64,000 nucleotides of DNA from an uncultured Gelidibacter sp. (GTDB lineage: Bacteria; Bacteroidota; Bacteroidia; Flavobacteriales; Flavobacteriaceae): NCBI RefSeq assembly GCF_947500795.1, contig NZ_CANMTE010000001.1, positions 868,001-932,000 of the forward strand, given 5' to 3'. Of the stretch, positions 1 through 9,425 are shown in pieces. The notes below the pieces were generated by a model. It saw only the letters and a list, made by a program, of their open reading frames with translations. It was not told where the DNA came from and did not search any database. The position numbers and the translations under genes were made by a program. Positions within the stretch are counted from its first letter, which is position 1; each line of letters begins with the position of its first letter.

Positions 1-222
1 GATGGTTTTTCGTTTTAAAATCAAATACCGTATTCGGGCTTCTTTATTATCAAATTGCAACCTGTTTAAAACCACAACTTCATCCAAGTCAATGGTAGTC
101 ACGGGAATTGAATCGCCATCAATATAATAATACTCTACAGTGGTTGAATCTTTCTCAACGGGAAGTGTTTGAGCAAAGAGCAGAACAGGGAAAAATATAA
201 AAATGTAGGTCGCTAATTTCAT
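1..222 (-). CDS. DUF4294 family protein, N-terminal part (runs off window start)
   Basis: The reading frame starts with ATG at 222 on the minus strand and is still open at base 1, so only about 74 residues are seen. It begins with a Sec signal peptide (MKLATYIFIFFPVLLFAQ), followed by a short acidic linker and the segment IDLDEVVVLNRLQFDNKEAR, which I recognise from the DUF4294 family of Bacteroidota. Family members are small exported proteins of unknown function, often beside an M42 peptidase gene as here (divergent, 100 bp apart). No catalytic motif is visible. Family assignment is from memory of the conserved segment; function is unknown. Confidence 0.75.
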   Translation of the reverse strand, partial: MKLATYIFIFFPVLLFAQTLPVEKDSTTVEYYYIDGDSIPVTTIDLDEVVVLNRLQFDNKEARIRYLILKRKTI

Positions 223-323
223 GTGGTGCAAGAGCTCTAAAATCATACCAAAATTAAGAATTTAGAGATGCATTACCCTTAAAATTCTATTAATATTACT
301 AATTTTAGAAAAAATATTAACTC

Positions 324-1415
324 ATGCCAGAAAAGAACATTTTAGACAAAAAATCATTAGAATTTTTAGAGACTTATTTAAATAACGCTTCACCGACAGG
401 GTATGAATGGACCGGCCAAAAATTATGGATGGATTACCTAAAACCTTATGTTGATGAATTTATTACAGATACTTACGGAACTGCGGTGGGTGTCATCAAT
501 CCAGATGCAAAATACAAGGTCGTCATTGAAGGTCATGCCGATGAAATTTCATGGTATGTCAATTATATATCAGATAACGGTCTTATTTATGTCATCAGAA
601 ATGGCGGTAGCGACCATCAAATTGCACCAAGTAAGATTGTAAACATCCATACCAAAAACGGTATTGTAAAAGGTGTATTTGGATGGCCAGCAATCCACAC
701 AAGAGACAAAGCAAAGGAAGAAGCGCCAAAACCAGAAAATATCACCATTGATGTTGGTGCAAAAAACAAGGAGGAAGTTGAGAAAATGGGCGTTCACGTA
801 GGATGCGTCATCACGTACCCAGACACCTTCCACATTTTAAACAATGATAAATTTGTATGTCGCGCTATCGATAATCGTATTGGCGGCTTCATGATTGCCC
901 AAGTTGCCCGATTATTGAAAGAGAATAAAAAGACCTTGCCTTTCGGACTTTACATCACTAATTCAGTTCAGGAAGAAATTGGATTGCGCGGTGCTGAGAT
1001 GATTGCAGAACGCATCAAACCTAACGTAGCCATTGTTACGGACGTAACGCACGACACGACCACGCCAATGATCGACAAGAAAAAAGAAGGTCATTTAGAG
1101 CTTGGATTAGGCCCTGTGGTTGCCTATGCGCCTGCTGTTCAACAAAAATTACGCGATTTAATTACAGAAACAGCTGAAAACAAAAAGATACCTTTCCAAC
1201 GTTCCGCTTGTTCACGAGCAACGGGTACAGACACTGATGCGTTTGCATACAGCGGTATGGGCGTTGCAAGTGCTCTTATTTCCCTGCCATTGCGATATAT
1301 GCATACCACGGTAGAAATGGTGCATAAAGAAGATGTCGAAAACGTGATTAGATTAATCTATGAAACGCTGTTGAATATTAAAGAAAACGATACGTTTAGT
1401 TATTTTGAAGACTAA
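324..1415 (+). CDS. M42 family metallopeptidase (glutamyl aminopeptidase / tetrahedral aminopeptidase type)
   Basis: A 363-residue cytoplasmic zinc/cobalt aminopeptidase of the M42 family, which trims N-terminal residues from short peptides and forms dodecameric tetrahedra in characterised members. The metal ligands can be placed: H71 in EGHADEIS, D183 in RAIDNRIGG, E217/E218 in VQEEIG (catalytic and metal ligand), D240 in VTDVTHD and H327 in RYMHT. Length is usual for the family. The ATG at 324 follows an AT-rich leader with no Shine-Dalgarno, as is common in this phylum. It is monocistronic: divergent from the DUF4294 gene and followed by a strong hairpin terminator. Substrate preference cannot be read from the sequence. 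Confidence 0.93.
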   Translation: MPEKNILDKKSLEFLETYLNNASPTGYEWTGQKLWMDYLKPYVDEFITDTYGTAVGVINPDAKYKVVIEGHADEISWYVNYISDNGLIYVIRNGGSDHQIAPSKIVNIHTKNGIVKGVFGWPAIHTRDKAKEEAPKPENITIDVGAKNKEEVEKMGVHVGCVITYPDTFHILNNDKFVCRAIDNRIGGFMIAQVARLLKENKKTLPFGLYITNSVQEEIGLRGAEMIAERIKPNVAIVTDVTHDTTTPMIDKKKEGHLELGLGPVVAYAPAVQQKLRDLITETAENKKIPFQRSACSRATGTDTDAFAYSGMGVASALISLPLRYMHTTVEMVHKEDVENVIRLIYETLLNIKENDTFSYFED

Positions 1416-1470
1416 TCACTTTTTCAACATAAAATCATCAAATTGATATTTTTAAGTTAGCTGCAAAAGA

Positions 1471-1497
1471 AACAACGGCGGAAAATTCGCCGTTGTT
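1471..1497 (+). terminator. Rho-independent terminator of the M42 peptidase gene
   Basis: Ten-base perfect stem AACAACGGCG / CGCCGTTGTT around a GAAAATT loop, followed by a short T run, 55 bp after the M42 stop codon. The rest of 1416-1714 is AT-rich and shows nothing else; it must contain the promoter of the Nudix gene, but I see no clear -7 element. Confidence 0.85.
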
Positions 1498-1714
1498 TTA
1501 AGCAGTAAAATGAACACCATTAACTGTTTTTCTTCATTAAGAATTAGATTGGTTATAATTTTATTTAAAGATAACGTACTTAAAGTAAAGATTTAAATAG
1601 TATTTATATCTTACTAATATTAAGCATCTTAAAAAACAAATAAATCTATATAAATTCCATTAGATGCAGGATTTTAAAAAATAATAGGCGCGTTTGATAT
1701 CTATAACAACTTAA

Positions 1715-2284
1715 ATGGAAACCGAAGAATATATCGCAATTTTAGACGCAGATGGATCGCCAACAGGTAAAACCGCGCTCAAATCTGAAATCCACAAAAA
1801 AGGCCATTATCACAACACTTCACATGTCTGGTATTATAATGCCAATGCCGAAATACTTTTAGCACAACGCGCAGCTTCAAAAACAATTTACCCCTTGTTG
1901 TGGGACATCTCTGTGGCTGGCCATGTTGACGCCGGCGAAACCATTGAACAAGCAGCTATTAGGGAAACACGAGAGGAAATTGGAATTGAAATTACTGAAG
2001 ATGCTCTTCATAAAATTGGCGTATATGAGTGCTTTCAAAGCTACCCTAACGGTATTATCGACAATGAATTCCACCATACATTTATTTCAGAAATCAATTG
2101 TTCACTAAGTGATCTTACCACAGATCCAGAAGAAGTTGAACAGGCGAAGCTTTTGAGTATACCAGAGTTTAAGGAACTTTTGGAGAATAGCGAAAACAAC
2201 AGTCATTTCGTCGCCAGCAATACGCCCTACTACCTTGAGGTCATTAAGGCCATCGAAAAAAGAATCGTAAACAAAAAAGCATGA
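1715..2284 (+). CDS. Nudix hydrolase (YfcD / isopentenyl-diphosphate isomerase-like subgroup)
   Basis: A 189-residue Nudix-fold protein. The Nudix box reads G-x5-E-x7-REtrEEIG and begins at GHVDAGE near residue 70, with the metal-binding REtrEE intact. The N-terminal segment (Y-I-x-I-L-D-x-D-G-x-P-T-G) and the H-x-x-S-H-V-W-Y-Y strand resemble the YfcD/IDI-like branch, so it may hydrolyse a nucleotide or isoprenoid diphosphate; the substrate is not deducible. Its stop codon overlaps the start of the PrsW-like gene by 4 bp (ATGA), so the two are translationally coupled. Confidence 0.85.
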   Translation: METEEYIAILDADGSPTGKTALKSEIHKKGHYHNTSHVWYYNANAEILLAQRAASKTIYPLLWDISVAGHVDAGETIEQAAIRETREEIGIEITEDALHKIGVYECFQSYPNGIIDNEFHHTFISEINCSLSDLTTDPEEVEQAKLLSIPEFKELLENSENNSHFVASNTPYYLEVIKAIEKRIVNKKA

Positions 2285-2967
2285 CCTTATTACTTTTAGC
2301 CATTTCCCCGGTACTCATCATCATCTTTTATATTTTTATAAAAGACAACTACGAAAAGGAACCGAAGCGATTATTGGTCTTCAACTTTATTCTTGGCGCC
2401 ATTGTCAGCATCATTATTACTACGATGCTGTACATGATTATCGATATCCCATTAAAACTTGAAAACCACACCAGTATTTTTGAGCAATTCGTCAAGGCCT
2501 TTTTTGTTGTTGGCCTTACGGAAGAATTCAGCAAATATGTTATTGTGCGCTATTATGCACAACCACACAAGGAATACAATGAGCCGTTTGACGGTATCGT
2601 ATATGCCGTAATGGTTTCCATGGGTTTTGCAGCCACAGAAAACGTGATGTATGTAATGCAAGGTGGCGTGGAAGTGGCCATCATTAGAGCATTTACCGCA
2701 GTCCCTGCACATGCTACGTTCGCCATATTGATGGGCTATTTTATGGGGAAAGCAAAATTTTCTAAAAATCGGAAGATATTAAATTTGACAGGCCTTTTTC
2801 TCGCGACCTTGTTTCATGGCGCTTACGACTTCTTCCTATTTATCGATTTTATTCCAGGCATCTGGATAGGCGCTTTTATCTCTTTATTTATTGGAATTGT
2901 CTTAGCACAGAAAGCAATCAAGAGACATCAATTCAATTCTCAATTCAACACTCAGAAAAAAGGGTGA
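2281..2967 (+). CDS. PrsW family intramembrane metalloprotease
   Basis: A 228-residue polytopic membrane protein with about seven hydrophobic segments. The three motifs of the PrsW/CPBP-like intramembrane protease clan are present: EE-x-x-K-Y at E81/E82, an F-x-x-x-E motif (FAATEN) near residue 120, and two histidine motifs, H-A-x-F near 144 and F-H-x-x-x-D near 180-184. PrsW in Bacillus cleaves the anti-sigma factor RsiW; the target here is unknown. It overlaps the Nudix stop by 4 bp and is followed 29 bp later by the CBS-domain gene, so the three may share a transcript. Confidence 0.85.
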   Translation: MTLLLLAISPVLIIIFYIFIKDNYEKEPKRLLVFNFILGAIVSIIITTMLYMIIDIPLKLENHTSIFEQFVKAFFVVGLTEEFSKYVIVRYYAQPHKEYNEPFDGIVYAVMVSMGFAATENVMYVMQGGVEVAIIRAFTAVPAHATFAILMGYFMGKAKFSKNRKILNLTGLFLATLFHGAYDFFLFIDFIPGIWIGAFISLFIGIVLAQKAIKRHQFNSQFNTQKKG

Positions 2968-2996
2968 AACACTAAACTTTGATTAATTTTATCGGA

Positions 2997-4916
2997 ATGA
3001 AAAATACTATAGCCGAAAGAATTGCCGATTTTATCAAAAGCTTCCCTCCTTTTGACCAACTTTCAAAAGAGGATTTATACGCTATTGCACAAGTCGTAAC
3101 GATTACCTATCTCGAAAAGGATAAAATGGTTTATGCTGCCGGCGATGCGCTGCACGACAAATTCTACATGATCCACAAAGGCGCCATTGCACTGACTAAA
3201 GAAATCAACGCTAAATTGGAAACGGTCGATCGTTTTGATGAAGGTGATGTTTTTGGACTTCGACCACTTTTTGCTAAAGAAAACTATGCCACAAATGCCG
3301 TTACTGAAGAAGAAAGCATTCTCTACGGAATTCCTTTAGCCACGTTCAAGCCATTAATAAGCCAAAACAAAGATGTGGTTGACTTCCTGATAGAAAGCTT
3401 CGCTTCCAATACTGAAAACCCCTTTTCAAAAGAGATACACGGCTCACTATACGACAATCGTTTAGAGGTTTTGGCAAACGATAAAGAGCTTTTTGAACTG
3501 CAGCCTGTCCGCTATATCAAAAAAGTGATTACCGCCAAGGCGAACGCTAAAATCAAGGACATCGCACTGCTCATGCAGAAACACCATATTGGCTCGATAA
3601 TTATAGAAGCTGATGATATTCCCATTGGGATTGTCACCAATGTGGATTTACGAAATAAAGTTATTACTGGTGAATATACCATTGATGCTGAAGTCAAGCA
3701 CATTATGAGCGCACCGGTGTTGTGCTACCCAAAAGGGGTATCCATTAGTCAAGCACAACTCACAATGATGAAACATAACATTAGTCATTTATGTGTCACT
3801 GCGGATGGTACTCCAAATTCAAAAATTATTGGGGTCATCTCACAAAACGACATCAATGTGATGCGGGGCAGCAATCCAACGGTTTTAATGAAAGCCATCA
3901 AGCGCTCCCAATCCACAAAACAACTGAAGCATATCCGCAAAAAGATGATGGTGCTTTTAAAGGGTTTTATGAAACAGGACATCCCTTTAACCCAAACCAG
4001 TAAGATCATTTTTGAACTGAATGACGCCACCATTAAGCGGATTATTGAGCGCTGTATTGTAAAGATGGGGAAACAGCCTCCTGTGAAGTTTGCTTGGATG
4101 TCTATGGGCAGCCAAGGGCGAAAAGAGCAATTATTGCAAACAGATCAGGACAATGCCATCGTGTTTGAGAATGTTGAGGCAGATGAGTTGGAAGATGTAA
4201 GAGCCTATTTCCTATTGCTCTCAAAAAAAGTGAATAAACGGTTGAATGAAGTGGGCTTTGACTTTTGCCCGGCCGACATTATGGCGAAAAACCCAAAATG
4301 GTGCTTAAGTTTGGATGAATGGAAAAATCAGTTTAACCAATGGACCTCCAACACGGGTGATGATGAAATATTATTATCCTCCATTTTTTTCGACTTCGAC
4401 ATCACTTTTGGCGATGCCAGCCTCACAAACCAACTCTCGGATCACATCTTCGACATCACTAAAAACAATCACATGTTTCTAACCAAACTGGCCGCGAGCG
4501 CCCTGAGAAGCGCTTCTCCACTTGGATTCTTTAGGCGATTTTTGGTAGAAAAGGACGGTGAGTATAAAGATTTTTTCGACATTAAAAAACGCGCCATCAT
4601 GCCAATTGTAGATGCCGGACGACTGTTTGCGCTTTCAAACCAAATTAAAAATATTAATAACACGGCGGAGCGGTTTGAAAAAATGGCCGAATTATTTCCC
4701 GCGAATAAAGAACTCTACCTATCCTGTTCCTACGCCTCAAAAGCCCTTCTCAAATTCCGCACAAAACATGGCTTGCTCCATAACGATAACGGTCGATTTA
4801 TTGAAATTGCCGCATTGACCAAAGAAGAGAAAATGAAATTGAAACGGTGCTTTAACACCATAGCAAGGGTTCAAGAATCAATCAAACTGAAGTATAATCT
4901 AAGTAATTTTAAATGA
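2997..4916 (+). CDS. cNMP-binding / CBS-pair / DUF294 nucleotidyltransferase-like signalling protein
   Basis: About 639 residues from the ATG at 2997; a TTG at 2979 would add six residues, but ATG is preferred. Domains in order are a cyclic-nucleotide-binding fold (about 15-130), two CBS motifs (about 165-285), a DUF294 nucleotidyltransferase-like domain with the signature GSQGRKEQ...TDQDNA (about 365-385) and a DUF294_C helical domain. GlnD-like members are thought to transfer nucleotides to a protein target, but no substrate is established. The gene overlaps the DnaQ-like exonuclease by 4 bp. The same pair sits beside acs and its two-component regulator in several proteobacteria (my recollection of the CrbSR neighbourhood), and acs with a two-component system lies 10 kb away here. 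Confidence 0.85.
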   Translation: MKNTIAERIADFIKSFPPFDQLSKEDLYAIAQVVTITYLEKDKMVYAAGDALHDKFYMIHKGAIALTKEINAKLETVDRFDEGDVFGLRPLFAKENYATNAVTEEESILYGIPLATFKPLISQNKDVVDFLIESFASNTENPFSKEIHGSLYDNRLEVLANDKELFELQPVRYIKKVITAKANAKIKDIALLMQKHHIGSIIIEADDIPIGIVTNVDLRNKVITGEYTIDAEVKHIMSAPVLCYPKGVSISQAQLTMMKHNISHLCVTADGTPNSKIIGVISQNDINVMRGSNPTVLMKAIKRSQSTKQLKHIRKKMMVLLKGFMKQDIPLTQTSKIIFELNDATIKRIIERCIVKMGKQPPVKFAWMSMGSQGRKEQLLQTDQDNAIVFENVEADELEDVRAYFLLLSKKVNKRLNEVGFDFCPADIMAKNPKWCLSLDEWKNQFNQWTSNTGDDEILLSSIFFDFDITFGDASLTNQLSDHIFDITKNNHMFLTKLAASALRSASPLGFFRRFLVEKDGEYKDFFDIKKRAIMPIVDAGRLFALSNQIKNINNTAERFEKMAELFPANKELYLSCSYASKALLKFRTKHGLLHNDNGRFIEIAALTKEEKMKLKRCFNTIARVQESIKLKYNLSNFK

Positions 4917-5584
4917 TGCTCTGGAACTTCAAAAAAAAGACTTACCCCGACTATTGGGAAGCGTATTTGCATCACTTTGAAAAAAAGGAAAAAAAGACCT
5001 TAGATTCTTCACGGTTTGTTGCCTTCGATTGTGAAACCACTGGATTCGATTTCTTTATTGACAGGATATTGTCTATCGGTGCAGTGTCCATTTCTAAGAA
5101 TGAAATTGCTGTTGCCGATTCCTTTGAAATCTATTTAAAACAGTCCCATTTTAATCCAGATAGCGTTCCTATCCACGGTATTCTCCAACATGATATGTTG
5201 CCGAAACTTTCTGAAGAAGAGGCTATAAAGCAATTTCTCAACTATATTGAAGATGCCGTATTGATTGCCCATCATGCTAGCTTTGATATTCAAATGATCA
5301 ATGCCGCATTGAACCGAATGGGTTTACCCAATTTGAAAAATAAAGTTATTGATACGATGAACCTCTATGCCAACACGCGAATCAAATCAAATTTTATTGA
5401 TAAACGTGCCCATTACTCACTCGACCATATTGCAGAGGCCTATGCCATTAATTTGATGGATCGGCATACCGCGCCTGGTGATGCGCTAATTGCCGCAATC
5501 ATATTCCTTAAGACCACAGCGCTTCTCAAAAAATCGAAATCATTTAAGTTGGAGCGCTATTTTCTTAAACCAAATATGTTTTAA
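4913..5584 (+). CDS. 3'-5' exonuclease, DnaQ/PolC epsilon-like (DEDDh)
   Basis: A 223-residue protein with the three exonuclease motifs: ExoI F-D-C-E-T-T-G-F-D near residue 40, ExoII A-H-H-A-S-F-D near 120, and ExoIII (DEDDh) D-R-H-T-A-P-G-D-A near 183-191. It resembles the proofreading subunit of DNA polymerase III, but in this phylum such short proteins next to DUF294/CBS genes are separate from the replicative exonuclease. The start ATG overlaps the upstream stop (ATGATG), so an internal ATG at 4916 is equally possible. Its job with the DUF294 protein is unknown; RNA or nucleotide turnover is as plausible as DNA repair. Confidence 0.88.
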   Translation: MMLWNFKKKTYPDYWEAYLHHFEKKEKKTLDSSRFVAFDCETTGFDFFIDRILSIGAVSISKNEIAVADSFEIYLKQSHFNPDSVPIHGILQHDMLPKLSEEEAIKQFLNYIEDAVLIAHHASFDIQMINAALNRMGLPNLKNKVIDTMNLYANTRIKSNFIDKRAHYSLDHIAEAYAINLMDRHTAPGDALIAAIIFLKTTALLKKSKSFKLERYFLKPNMF

Positions 5585-5632
5585 TATCCCTCATAATATT
5601 CGTAACTTTTCCACCATTAATGATAAAACCCT

Positions 5633-6118
5633 ATGAATAAACAACACCAAGTTCTGGTCAATGAAGAGTTGGAACTATCCCTATCCGATAAGGATATAAA
5701 ATCTTTAGATGCTATCAAGACATCTGACACAAAATACCATATACTTCATGGTGGTAAGTCTTACAACGCTGAAATAATAGACAGCAAGTTTAACGAAAGG
5801 TCATATAAAGTAAAGATTAACAATAACAGTTATAACATAAATATAAACAATAGTTTACATCAATTAATAAAGGATTTAGGTTTTGAAATTGGAAGCTCTA
5901 AAAAAGTGGATAAAATAACCGCTCCTATGCCTGGGTTAATTTTGGAAATCAATGTCAATATTGGTGATGAAGTCAAAGAAAATGACCCTCTATTAATTTT
6001 AGAGGCGATGAAAATGGAGAATGTTATCACGTCTCCACGAGAAGGCATTATCAAATCTATTGCTATTAAAAAAGGCGAAGCGGTTGATAAAAATCAGTTG
6101 TTGGTGGAGTTTGAATAA
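5633..6118 (+). CDS. Biotin carboxyl carrier subunit of an acyl-CoA carboxylase
   Basis: A 161-residue carrier protein. The C-terminal biotinyl/lipoyl domain (about 92-160) contains the biotinylation motif EAMKMEN with K127 as the biotinylated lysine, preceded by the APMPG turn. The N-terminal 90 residues form a linker/scaffold typical of the carrier subunits paired with stand-alone biotin carboxylase and carboxyltransferase in Bacteroidota. It is first in a three-gene cluster with the biotin carboxylase (6225) and the carboxyltransferase (7810). It swings CO2 from the carboxylase to the acyl-CoA. Confidence 0.9.
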   Translation: MNKQHQVLVNEELELSLSDKDIKSLDAIKTSDTKYHILHGGKSYNAEIIDSKFNERSYKVKINNNSYNININNSLHQLIKDLGFEIGSSKKVDKITAPMPGLILEINVNIGDEVKENDPLLILEAMKMENVITSPREGIIKSIAIKKGEAVDKNQLLVEFE

Positions 6119-6189
6119 GCCAAGTCTTTTACAATGAAAATCAATCACGGAAGCTTCTCTAAAGCAGCTTTCCGTAACCAAACATAAGA

Positions 6190-6207
6190 TTCCCGCTTTC
6201 GCAGGAA
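6190..6207. repeat. Small palindromic hairpin in the carboxylase intergenic gap
   Basis: TTCCCGC-TTTC-GCAGGAA, a 7-bp stem with one C/A mismatch. It resembles the TTCCCGC..GCGGGAA palindromes that are often scattered between flavobacterial genes (from memory). It has no T tract, so it is more likely an RNA stabilising/processing element or a dispersed repeat copy than a terminator. Only one copy was seen here. Confidence 0.35.
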
Positions 6208-6224
6208 CAGAAATACATTTTTCA

Positions 6225-7670
6225 ATGAAAAAAATACTAATTGCAAATCGAGGAGAAATCGCCATTCGCGTGATGAAAACAGCAAAAAGAATGGGCATTA
6301 AAACGGTCGCGGTGTATTCTACTGCCGATCGTAATTCGCCTCACGTCAAATTTGCAGATGAAGCCGTTTTAATTGGTGAAGCACCTTCCAATCAGTCCTA
6401 TTTATTAGGAAACAAAATTATAGAAGTCGCAAAAAGCTTGAATGTGGACGCAATTCACCCAGGCTACGGTTTTTTAAGTGAAAATGCCGATTTTGCTGAA
6501 GCTTGTGAAGCCAATAATATCATCTTTATTGGTCCAAAATCGAAGGCCATTAGAATTATGGGGAGCAAATTAGCAGCTAAAGAAGCTGTTAAACATTATG
6601 ACATCCCAATGGTCCCAGGAATAGACGAAGCCATTACCGATGTTGAAAAAGCCAAGTCTATCGCGAATGATATCGGATTTCCTATCCTTATAAAAGCTTC
6701 CGCTGGTGGCGGTGGTAAGGGCATGCGGGTGGTTGAAAAAGCTTCCGAATTGGAATCGCAAATGAAGCGCGCTATTAGTGAGGCCACTTCTGCTTTTGGT
6801 GACGGCTCTGTTTTTATTGAAAAATATGTGAGTTCGCCACGTCATATTGAAATTCAAGTGATGGCGGACACCCACGGCAATACCATTCATCTTTTTGAAA
6901 GGGAATGCAGTATTCAGCGCCGTCATCAAAAGGTTGTTGAGGAAGCGCCTTCTTCTGTCCTAACCCCTGAATTGCGCTCTAAAATGGGTGAAGCGGCCAT
7001 TAAAGTGGCGCAAGCCTGTGATTATGCAGGCGCAGGAACAGTAGAATTTTTATTGGACGAACATCTCAATTTCTACTTTTTAGAAATGAACACCCGACTG
7101 CAAGTGGAACATCCAGTAACGGAACTTATTACCAATACAGACTTGGTAGAACTCCAAATTCGTGTAGCTCGTGGCGAAGTACTACCTATAAAACAAAAAG
7201 ATCTTAAAATTAAAGGGCATGCTTTAGAGTTGCGTGTTTATGCGGAAGATCCTTTAAATGATTTCTTGCCTAGCGTTGGAAACTTAGAAGTGTACCGCTT
7301 GCCAATAGGCGACAATATCAGGGTTGATAACGGTTTTGAGGAAGGTATGGACATTCCTATTTATTATGATCCGATGCTGGCTAAACTGATCACGTATGGC
7401 GCTACAAGAGCCGAGGCTATTGAGGAAATGCTGAAAGCCATCTCTAATTACCATATTGAAGGCATTGAAACAACACTTCCTTTCGGAACTTTTGTATTTG
7501 AACACGAGGCGTTTCGTTCTGGTAATTTTGACACCCATTTTGTAAAGAAATACTTTTCACCAGAAAGCATTAAAGCCCGTCGTGAAGAAGAAGCGCATTT
7601 GGCAGCATTAATCGCTGTAAAACAGTATTTAGAAGATCAAAAAGTGCTGCGTATCCCTGACAACGATTAA
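6225..7670 (+). CDS. accC: Biotin carboxylase subunit of an acyl-CoA carboxylase
   Basis: A 481-residue ATP-grasp enzyme that carboxylates the biotin of the carrier protein with bicarbonate and ATP. Visible features are the N-terminal KILIANRGEIAIR, the H-P-G-Y-G-F-L-S-E-N motif near 78-86, the glycine-rich ATP loop GGGGKGMR at 161-168, the F-E-R-E-C-S-I-Q-R-R-H-Q-K segment, the catalytic E-M-N-T-R-L-Q-V-E-H-P-V-T-E motif and the C-terminal biotin_carb_C domain. Slightly longer than the 449-residue E. coli AccC, as usual for acyl-CoA carboxylase versions. It lies in the cluster with the carrier and carboxyltransferase genes. Whether the holoenzyme uses propionyl- or acetyl-CoA is decided by the beta subunit. 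Confidence 0.93.
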   Translation: MKKILIANRGEIAIRVMKTAKRMGIKTVAVYSTADRNSPHVKFADEAVLIGEAPSNQSYLLGNKIIEVAKSLNVDAIHPGYGFLSENADFAEACEANNIIFIGPKSKAIRIMGSKLAAKEAVKHYDIPMVPGIDEAITDVEKAKSIANDIGFPILIKASAGGGGKGMRVVEKASELESQMKRAISEATSAFGDGSVFIEKYVSSPRHIEIQVMADTHGNTIHLFERECSIQRRHQKVVEEAPSSVLTPELRSKMGEAAIKVAQACDYAGAGTVEFLLDEHLNFYFLEMNTRLQVEHPVTELITNTDLVELQIRVARGEVLPIKQKDLKIKGHALELRVYAEDPLNDFLPSVGNLEVYRLPIGDNIRVDNGFEEGMDIPIYYDPMLAKLITYGATRAEAIEEMLKAISNYHIEGIETTLPFGTFVFEHEAFRSGNFDTHFVKKYFSPESIKARREEEAHLAALIAVKQYLEDQKVLRIPDND

Positions 7671-7809
7671 TATAATACTTGATTGCGTTAAAACCATCAG
7701 CAACTAAATGGGATAACGGAACTGTTCAAAAAAAAGATAAAAAAAAGAGAATGCTAACATGTGTTGTCTGCTGAAAATTCGTTTGCATTTTAAGTGAAAC
7801 AAAAAATAT

Positions 7810-9351
7810 ATGGAATCAAAAATAAAAGACCTTAACGAAAAACTTGCGCTGGCTTATCTCGGCGGTGGGCAAGATCGTATTGACAAACAACACGAAAAAA
7901 AGAAACTCACTGCAAGAGAACGGGTGGAATATTTATTGGACGAAGGTTCTTTTGAAGAAATTGGCGCCTTAGTTACCCATCGTGCCAAGGATTTCGGAAT
8001 GGCCGATCAGCAATTCTATGGGGATGGCGTGGTGACAGGCTACGGCACGGTGCATGGTAAATTGGTGTATGTATTTGCACAGGATTTTACGGTTTTCGGA
8101 GGTTCATTATCCGAAACCCACGCGGAGAAAATTTGCAAGGTGATGGATTTAGCCGTTAAAGTTGGGGCTCCAATTATTGGCTTAAATGATTCTGGCGGCG
8201 CACGGATTCAGGAAGGCGTAAGAAGCTTGGGAGGTTATGCAGATATCTTTTATCGTAATGTCCAAGCATCTGGCGTGATTCCACAGATCTCTGCCATCAT
8301 GGGACCTTGCGCGGGTGGCGCTGTTTACAGTCCAGCAATGACCGATTTCACGATCATGGTACAAGACACCAGTTATATGTTTGTTACCGGTCCTAATGTG
8401 GTAAAAACGGTTACGAATGAGAATGTGACCTCAGAAGAATTGGGAGGTGCCAGTACGCATTCCACAAAATCTGGCGTGGCACATATCACCGCTTCCAATG
8501 ATATAGAATGTTTGGAGGATATTAAGAAACTCATTAGCTATCTACCCCAAAATAATACAGAAACCACTCCCCTTTTGCCTTTTGAATTGAAAGATGAAGT
8601 TAGAGACGTGCTCTCTGATATCATACCTGACAATGCCAATAAGCCGTATGACATGCACAGCGTGATCAATGGGATCATTGATACCGATTCCTTTTATGAA
8701 ATCCATAAGGACTATGCTGAAAACATTATTGTAGGATTTGCAAGATTAGGCGGCAGAAGCATTGGCATTGTAGCCAATCAACCCATGTATTTGGCGGGCG
8801 TTTTAGATGTAAATAGCTCTAAAAAAGCGGCACGTTTTGTACGTTTCTGTGATTGTTTCAACATTCCATTATTAGTTTTAGAAGATGTGCCAGGCTTTTT
8901 ACCAGGAACGGACCAAGAATGGCGCGGCATTATCGTTCATGGCGCTAAACTACTCTATGCTTTTAGTGAAGCCACCGTACCAAGAATTACCGTGATTACC
9001 AGAAAAGCCTATGGCGGCGCTTATGATGTTATGAATTCGAAACACATAGGTTCTGACATGAATTTTGCGTGGCCAAGTGCTGAGATTGCAGTTATGGGCG
9101 CAAAAGGTGCGGCAGAAATTATTTTTAAGAAAGAAATCAATAAGGCTGAGGATAAAGATGCTAAACTGAAAGAAAAAGAAGCGGAATATGCACGTCTTTT
9201 CGCTAATCCTTATAGCGCTGCGGAACGTGGTTTTGTTGACGAAGTAATCCTTCCAAAGGATACGCGACGCAAATTAATCAAGGCCTTTGCGATGTTAAAA
9301 GACAAAAAAGTGGAAACTCCAAAACGAAAACATGGAAATATTCCATTATAA
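7810..9351 (+). CDS. Acyl-CoA carboxylase carboxyltransferase (propionyl-CoA carboxylase beta type)
   Basis: A 513-residue carboxyltransferase of the crotonase superfamily, fused N- and C-domains as in PccB. The N half has the GGSLSE..HAEKI segment, [12 protein letters not shown] and the oxyanion motif [12 protein letters not shown]. The C half has [10 protein letters not shown] and R-K-A-Y-G-G-A-Y. It takes carboxybiotin from the carrier protein to make, most likely, methylmalonyl-CoA for the propionate pathway. The 139-bp gap upstream shows no hairpin, so read-through from accC is likely. The gene ends at a bidirectional terminator. Propionyl specificity is inferred from family resemblance. 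Confidence 0.9.
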   Translation: MESKIKDLNEKLALAYLGGGQDRIDKQHEKKKLTARERVEYLLDEGSFEEIGALVTHRAKDFGMADQQFYGDGVVTGYGTVHGKLVYVFAQDFTVFGGSLSETHAEKICKVMDLAVKVGAPIIGLNDSGGARIQEGVRSLGGYADIFYRNVQASGVIPQISAIMGPCAGGAVYSPAMTDFTIMVQDTSYMFVTGPNVVKTVTNENVTSEELGGASTHSTKSGVAHITASNDIECLEDIKKLISYLPQNNTETTPLLPFELKDEVRDVLSDIIPDNANKPYDMHSVINGIIDTDSFYEIHKDYAENIIVGFARLGGRSIGIVANQPMYLAGVLDVNSSKKAARFVRFCDCFNIPLLVLEDVPGFLPGTDQEWRGIIVHGAKLLYAFSEATVPRITVITRKAYGGAYDVMNSKHIGSDMNFAWPSAEIAVMGAKGAAEIIFKKEINKAEDKDAKLKEKEAEYARLFANPYSAAERGFVDEVILPKDTRRKLIKAFAMLKDKKVETPKRKHGNIPL

Positions 9352-9370
9352 GCAACCTATAGAAACAAAA

Positions 9371-9399
9371 AAATGACTTCAATTTACATGAAGTCATTT
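9371..9399. terminator. Bidirectional terminator between the carboxylase and NYN genes
   Basis: Ten-base stem AAATGACTTC / GAAGTCATTT with a 9-nt loop. A T run follows on the plus strand and an A run precedes it, so it can end the carboxylase transcript (+) and the convergent NYN-domain transcript (-). Confidence 0.85.
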
Positions 9400-9425
9400 T
9401 TTTTATGGTAATACTCAAATCCTAA

